Shown: in pieces, positions 32,449 to 36,338 of the stretch
Numbering within the stretch: position 1 is the stretch's first letter
How the letters are laid out: every line of letters begins with the position of its first letter
Assembly (NCBI GenBank): GCA_020352495.1
Contig: CP070677.1
Coordinates: 3,401,975-3,438,312, forward strand
Length of the DNA stretch: 36,338 bases
DNA from: Candidatus Latescibacterota bacterium
Lineage (GTDB): Bacteria > Krumholzibacteriota > Krumholzibacteriia > WVZY01
Reading direction: 5' to 3'
Notes under the pieces: model-generated
The model's database searches: none
What the model saw: the letters and a program-made list of their open reading frames with translations, nothing else
Told to the model about the DNA's origin: nothing
Position numbers and translations under genes: made by a program

Positions 32449-33594
32449 CTAAGCGGGTGATACCCCAGGTGGATCCGTCTTGGCTGAATGCAGACCAGTC
32501 AGTATGCGTTCCATCCGTTCGATCATTGAATCAAGACCGTGTCTTTGAAAGACATCACGGCGGGCGGCGGCACCCAGAGTGTGCCGGAGTTCGGCGTCGA
32601 CGATGAGCTTCTTGAGATTCGCCGCAAAAGCCGCATCATCGCCTTTTGGGGCGAGGAGAGCCGTGTCGCCATCGACGACGACCTCCGGGATACTGCTCGC
32701 ACGGTAGGCGACCGAAGGTTTGCCCGCGGCGCCCGCCTCGGCAAGCACATACCCAAAGCCCTCGATAAACGATGGAAGCGCAAAAACATCGATCGCGGCC
32801 ATCCATTGGTGGACGGCGTCGACAAATCCACAGAACTTCACACGCCCATCCAGACCCAGCCGCCCGGCTTCTTCACGAAGGTGATTTTCCGTGGGGCCCT
32901 TACCGGCAATCGCAAGACACCAAGGAAGGCTGGCCAGCTCGGGCGATGCGAGCAGCCGCATGAGGACATCGATTCGCTTTCGGCCGATGAGTTGTCCGGC
33001 ATATCCCACGACGACCCGGTCCCCCGTGGGGTCCAGCCGCCTGCGCCACGGCCCGGGATCGGGATCGGCATAGTCACCGAGGTCGATGCCTTTGTACAGA
33101 ACGCTCGCCCGGGTTTTGTCGAGCCACGGAGCCGAGCTAAGTGTCGTGTCGAGAGTGGCCTGGCTGTTGACGAGAATATGATCGGCGACACGGGTGTAGA
33201 ACCACCGGTAACGCGGCTTGTCTTTGACCGGATCATCACACTCGCGGGTGTGAATGATGATCGTTCCACGTCCGGCAAGTCGTGCTGCGAGTCCCGTCGT
33301 CCTGAGGTCTTTGTCGAATGTGGTGATGACGAAATCAAACGGTTCCCGCCGCAGTCGAACGGCGAGCGGGAAAACGGTCCACGGCGCCGAGTCGGCCCGT
33401 GTGCGAACCTCCCTGACCGGAATTCGGCGCTCGCGAGCCCGTGTGGCGAGCGGTGTACCCGGGGACGTTTGGACGGCGACGTAATGACCCCGCCGGGTGA
33501 GCCCGTCGGCGAGTTCGACGATAAAGCGCTGGGCGCCACCCCAAATGCGGATCGAGTCGGCAACCAGGATACGAAACGAGCGAAGGGATCTCAT
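32449..33594 (-). CDS. Glycosyltransferase family 4 (GT-B fold)
   Basis: This is a 381-residue cytoplasmic or peripheral transferase that moves a sugar from a nucleotide donor. It has an N-terminal Rossmann-like half beginning FRILVADSIRIWGGAQRFIV, and a C-terminal donor-binding half with VVVGYAGQLIGRKRIDVLM, VKFCGFVDAVHQWMAAIDVF, and ALPSFIEGFGYVLAEAGAAG, where the EGFG...E segment is the usual donor-binding EX7E motif. The acceptor is unknown; candidates are lipopolysaccharide or exopolysaccharide. A hydrophobic membrane protein with a mannosyltransferase-like motif is about 1.6 kb away. The start ATG 33594 opens a clean family N-terminus. Confidence 0.9.
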   Translation of the reverse strand: MRSLRSFRILVADSIRIWGGAQRFIVELADGLTRRGHYVAVQTSPGTPLATRARERRIPVREVRTRADSAPWTVFPLAVRLRREPFDFVITTFDKDLRTTGLAARLAGRGTIIIHTRECDDPVKDKPRYRWFYTRVADHILVNSQATLDTTLSSAPWLDKTRASVLYKGIDLGDYADPDPGPWRRRLDPTGDRVVVGYAGQLIGRKRIDVLMRLLASPELASLPWCLAIAGKGPTENHLREEAGRLGLDGRVKFCGFVDAVHQWMAAIDVFALPSFIEGFGYVLAEAGAAGKPSVAYRASSIPEVVVDGDTALLAPKGDDAAFAANLKKLIVDAELRHTLGAAARRDVFQRHGLDSMIERMERILTGLHSAKTDPPGVSPA

Positions 33595-33759
33595 TTGACC
33601 GGATCTGAGCTATGAGCCATCGGTTATATATCTAGTGACTTCTCGAGAGTATTCTATATTATATGGCCGTGATCCACGGGACAAGAACAGCCTTTGCGGA
33701 ACCGGACAAGACCTGCACGGTAGAATTGAAGTGGAATCCTGTTGGGGGTGGAGCCGGAT

Positions 33760-35046
33760 ATGCCACATATGTCCAAAGTGTTCTTATTCGTCACACTACT
33801 GGTCATGGGGGTCGGCGGGGGTGCGGAGGGTATCATAATCCGACACGACCGCGCCGATGACCTGTATATCGCGCTTGGAAAGGGGCACGACGCCGTATGT
33901 GTCCTGGGTTCTGGACATGGCACGCTGATCGCGAAGGACTGGGTCTTGACCGCCGCGCACGTCGGGCAGGAGCTTGTACCGCATTTCGACTCGGCGCGGT
34001 TTGGCGACGAATCATACAGAATAGAAAAAGTGATCCTTCACTCCACGTGGAAGGGCAATCTCGCGTCCGGTCTTGCCGAACCCGGCTGGGTGGATATGGC
34101 GCTGGTCAAACTCTCGCGAACCGTCGAGACGATAACTCCGGTGGGACTCTACGGGGCGCATGACGAAGTTGGGATGACCGCTGTATTTGTTGGCGAAGGG
34201 ATGACAGGGGATGGACGATCGGGACCCAAGAGGGAGGGCGGTCTGCGCCGCGGCGCAAGAAACATCGTCGACCGCGCCGACGTCCAGTGCATCTATTTCA
34301 AGTTCGATGCGCCGCCCAAATGTGATGAGCTCGAAGGCATCAGTGGCCCAGGGGACAGCGGAGGGCCGGCGTTGGTGGAACGCGAGGGACAGTGGCATGT
34401 CATCGGTGTCAGTTCTCGGAATGAAAACCAAGCATTGGGTCTGCGTGAGTGTACATACAGAACGATCGAAGTCTACGCGCGCGTCTCGACACAACAAGAG
34501 TGGATCACCAACACAATGACCGAGGCCGACGCGCAGAGTCCAGTGGAGCGCGACCGCAGGCCACAATCGTTTTCGTTTGGTGTGGAGAAAACCGAAGACA
34601 CGACCGAACCCGTCCCCGACGAACAACCGCTCACAGACGAGGATTCACTTCGATACACCGAGGTGGCGAAGGCGCTGGTCCAGGCCATTGTCGATGGGGA
34701 CGGTAACGCCTACCGGGACCTACACACAGAGCAGGGTTGGACAAACGCGATCGACTGGTGGCGCGATATGCTGGCGGTTCAGATCGAGGGCTACGGCCCG
34801 ATTGTCCGCGCGTATCCCCCGCGGCGTGGGCCAACAAAGCTCGGCGACGTCGTCTTTCGAGGTGACCACGGCAGCGGGGCGACGTTTATGGTGATTTTTG
34901 AAAAGGGAGCCGGTGCTGCTCTCTCCTTTGAGCTCAATCAAGAAGACAAGATTGTCAAAACCTCCATTTTTGTAAAACGCGAACTCGCGTCTTTCGAACG
35001 GAGCACCGATCTCACCCCTTTCTATAGCATTGCACCACCTGACTGA
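33760..35046 (+). CDS. Secreted trypsin-like serine protease with C-terminal NTF2-like domain
   Basis: This is a 428-residue exported protease. A signal peptide (MSKVFLFVTLLVMGVGGGAE) is followed by a chymotrypsin-fold domain with the triad His67 (WVLTAAHVG), Asp112 (PGWVDMALVKL) and Ser200 (GPGDSGGPAL), all in standard context. From about 260 there is an acidic linker rich in Glu, Asp, Pro and Thr. The last ~130 residues (YTEVAKALVQAIVDGDGNAY, then DWWRDMLAVQIEGYGPI and SFELNQEDKIVKTSIFV) resemble DUF3887/NTF2-like domains, an uncommon partner for a protease. ATG 33760 is chosen with GGGGGTGGAG just upstream; ATG 33769 and TTG 33742 are alternatives. Ends TGA. Confidence 0.87.
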   Translation: MPHMSKVFLFVTLLVMGVGGGAEGIIIRHDRADDLYIALGKGHDAVCVLGSGHGTLIAKDWVLTAAHVGQELVPHFDSARFGDESYRIEKVILHSTWKGNLASGLAEPGWVDMALVKLSRTVETITPVGLYGAHDEVGMTAVFVGEGMTGDGRSGPKREGGLRRGARNIVDRADVQCIYFKFDAPPKCDELEGISGPGDSGGPALVEREGQWHVIGVSSRNENQALGLRECTYRTIEVYARVSTQQEWITNTMTEADAQSPVERDRRPQSFSFGVEKTEDTTEPVPDEQPLTDEDSLRYTEVAKALVQAIVDGDGNAYRDLHTEQGWTNAIDWWRDMLAVQIEGYGPIVRAYPPRRGPTKLGDVVFRGDHGSGATFMVIFEKGAGAALSFELNQEDKIVKTSIFVKRELASFERSTDLTPFYSIAPPD

Positions 35047-35059
35047 CCCCGATCAGACC

Positions 35060-35088
35060 TTGAGTTGAACCGTTTGACACAATATTAT
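35060..35088 (+). promoter_or_regulatory. Candidate promoter of the terminal membrane glycosyltransferase gene
   Basis: TTGAGT (35060-35065), 17 bp, TATTAT (35083-35088). Boxes match 4/6 and 5/6. It lies about 87 bp before ATG 35175. Confidence 0.45.
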
Positions 35089-35104
35089 AGATTTTACGCT
35101 CGCA

Positions 35105-35135
35105 GCCACGTCCGCTCGTTGCGGACTCTCGTGGC
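35105..35135 (+). promoter_or_regulatory. Leader hairpin
   Basis: GCCACGTCCGC (35105-35115) pairs with GCGGA (35121-35125) and CGTGGC (35130-35135), leaving CTCT bulged and a 5-base loop. It would form in the transcript leader between the candidate promoter and ATG 35175. No T run follows. Confidence 0.45.
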
Positions 35136-35174
35136 ATCAGGACGTCTACCCGGTTGGCGATCGAAAGAGAAGTC

Positions 35175-36338
35175 ATGAGCGTGGAACACTCAGGTTCGAG
35201 AAGACACACAGAGTACGTGTTGTTTGCTGCTGTGGTACTCTGCGTGGCGTCGTCGTTTTTCATGATGGATTTTGTTCCCGACGACTCGTACATCTCCTAT
35301 CGGTACGCAGAGAATCTCGCGAACGGACACGGGCTCAGATTCAACACCGAAGAGCAACCCGTCGAAGGTTACAGCAACCTGTTGTGGATTCTTTTGTGCG
35401 CGGTCTTTTACCTCGCCGGTTTTGATTTGCCCACCGCGATGCCAACCGTTGGGGTCTTGCTCGGTGTCCTAAATGTGACGCTGTTATGGATACTGTTCCG
35501 GCGCCGCGACCTACCTCCGCTTCAAATGCTTTTTCCGCTGCTGATTCTGGCAAGCTCCGGTCCTTTTATCATGTACGAGATCTCGGGGATGGAGATGCCA
35601 CTTTTTTCACTACTCCTTCTGTGTCTGATCTTGCGGTTGGATCGTGTGTTTACTGCCGCAAGACTCATCGACTACCTGCTTGTCGCGTTTGTCTGCGTGC
35701 TGCTTTCCCTGTGTCGTCCTGAAGGAATCGTCTCCTTTCCTGTCACTGCCGTTGCTGTGATCTGGCTCAAAAAAAGAGGAGAAACCGGGTGCGGTGATGG
35801 CAGGGTGGTACGGAACATGTCGATCTCGTTTGCCGCGTTTGTGGCGATCATCGCGGTATATCACGTGTGGAGGGTTGGCTACTTTGGTGAGTGGCTCCCG
35901 ACACCGCTTTTGTCAAAAGGTGGTGGCGGGAAATCGGTTCTCTACGCTTGGGGCGAGAATCTCCATTATTACTTCTTGAAACAATCCGATTACTTCCCGC
36001 CGGTGGGGTATTACTATGCCGCCCTGATCATTCTCGCGATCACCGGTCTAAGATTCTCGCGATCCGAGGCTGCGCATCGAAAGTCCGAAGTCGTGACCAT
36101 CGTATTGGTCATCACCTACGCGGTCGTCTATTTCAACTTTAGGGATTGGATGCCGGGGATGCGATATCACTCTGCGTATGTTGGACTGATGCTCTTCCCG
36201 GCTGTTTATGTCCAGGGCCGGTTTTTCGAATCCCCCGAGACGAAGCGAAGGATGACGCCGTTCTGGCTGATCGGAATCATGGCTGTTGTAATGAACTTTG
36301 GCGTGCTAGCTCAGCTCCGTGTCATCACAAAAAGGGCC
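35175..36338 (+). CDS. Polytopic glycosyltransferase-like membrane protein, 3' cut by window end
   Basis: The frame from ATG 35175 is open for 388 codons to the last base with no stop. It begins MSVEHSGSRRHTEYVLFAAV, then FVPDDSYISYRYAENLANGH, GLRFNTEEQPVEGYSNLLW. The motif DD.YI..RYA.NLA.GHG..FN....VEGY.N.LW is characteristic of polyprenyl-phosphate-sugar transferases of the GT-C type, including AftB-like arabinosyltransferases and related O-mannosyltransferases. The conserved Asp pair at the start of the first periplasmic loop is the catalytic site of these enzymes. At least eight hydrophobic helices are visible. The sugar and acceptor are unknown. Start ATG 35175 follows AAAGAGAAG. The gene may act with the nearby GT4 enzyme, but they are not in one operon. 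Confidence 0.8.
   Translation, partial: MSVEHSGSRRHTEYVLFAAVVLCVASSFFMMDFVPDDSYISYRYAENLANGHGLRFNTEEQPVEGYSNLLWILLCAVFYLAGFDLPTAMPTVGVLLGVLNVTLLWILFRRRDLPPLQMLFPLLILASSGPFIMYEISGMEMPLFSLLLLCLILRLDRVFTAARLIDYLLVAFVCVLLSLCRPEGIVSFPVTAVAVIWLKKRGETGCGDGRVVRNMSISFAAFVAIIAVYHVWRVGYFGEWLPTPLLSKGGGGKSVLYAWGENLHYYFLKQSDYFPPVGYYYAALIILAITGLRFSRSEAAHRKSEVVTIVLVITYAVVYFNFRDWMPGMRYHSAYVGLMLFPAVYVQGRFFESPETKRRMTPFWLIGIMAVVMNFGVLAQLRVITKRA

Noticed and set aside
32539..33615. 358-codon plus-strand frame opposite the family-4 glycosyltransferase
   Set aside because: The glycosyltransferase motifs on the minus strand are clear; the opposite frame is Arg/Pro/Gly-rich shadow sequence.

Overview
The window comes from a bacterium of moderately high GC content. 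It lacks any phage, plasmid, IS or CRISPR signature, so it reads as ordinary chromosome. A secreted protein ends in a FlgD-like/T9SS-type C-terminal domain. Together with serine/threonine kinases fused to TolB-like propellers, GTG/TTG starts and many predicted secreted proteins, this suggests an FCB-superphylum or similar uncultured lineage (Latescibacterota, Eisenbacteria, Zixibacteria and Krumholzibacteria are the sort I have in mind). That placement is inference; there is no rRNA gene to test it.

Layout. 1-1150: a probable cut gene tail, a small EF-Tu domain-2-like protein, and a type IV prepilin-like gene interrupted by an in-frame TAG. 1164-3981: a membrane Ser/Thr kinase fused to TolB/PD40 repeats, convergent with purF (4003-5430). 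5944-7195: a PadR regulator overlapping a HAAS plus Sensor-domain membrane protein, closed by a strong terminator. 7272-9802: a two-gene respiratory operon made of a bd-oxidase-like subunit fused to a di-haem cytochrome c tail and a smaller membrane partner whose N-terminus resembles it. A near-perfect 22-bp palindrome lies upstream, in the divergent promoter it shares with a secreted BNR-like protein (10007-11599). 11790-15937: a large secreted beta-propeller protein, two small conserved unknowns and a DUF192 protein.

16295-25926 is a complete-looking Tad/Flp pilus operon: a sigma-54-like promoter and 5' hairpin, flp, cpaA, tadE, cpaB, cpaC, a tadG-like gene, cpaE, cpaF, tadB, tadC, a 37-aa membrane microprotein, a second flp-type pilin, and an intrinsic terminator. 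In it cpaE carries an in-frame TGA exactly where a glycine is expected, so both pilus-related loci in this window carry a nonsense codon. All three stop codons end normal genes nearby, so codon reassignment is unlikely.

26133-36338 is mostly housekeeping and metabolism: a DUF819 transporter-like protein, an aldo/keto reductase, a cysK-cysE cysteine-synthesis operon with a clear sigma-70 promoter, a PhzF-family protein, an MBL-fold hydrolase, a family-4 glycosyltransferase, a secreted trypsin-like protease, and the start of a polytopic glycosyltransferase-like membrane protein that runs off the end.

Two large palindromic elements sharing a core of about 30 bp (11654-11729 and 27407-27543) both sit between convergent genes and look like members of a genomic repeat family. 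The most unusual gene set is the cytochrome-c-fused bd-like oxidase pair with its palindromic operator; the most checkable oddities are the two nonsense codons.
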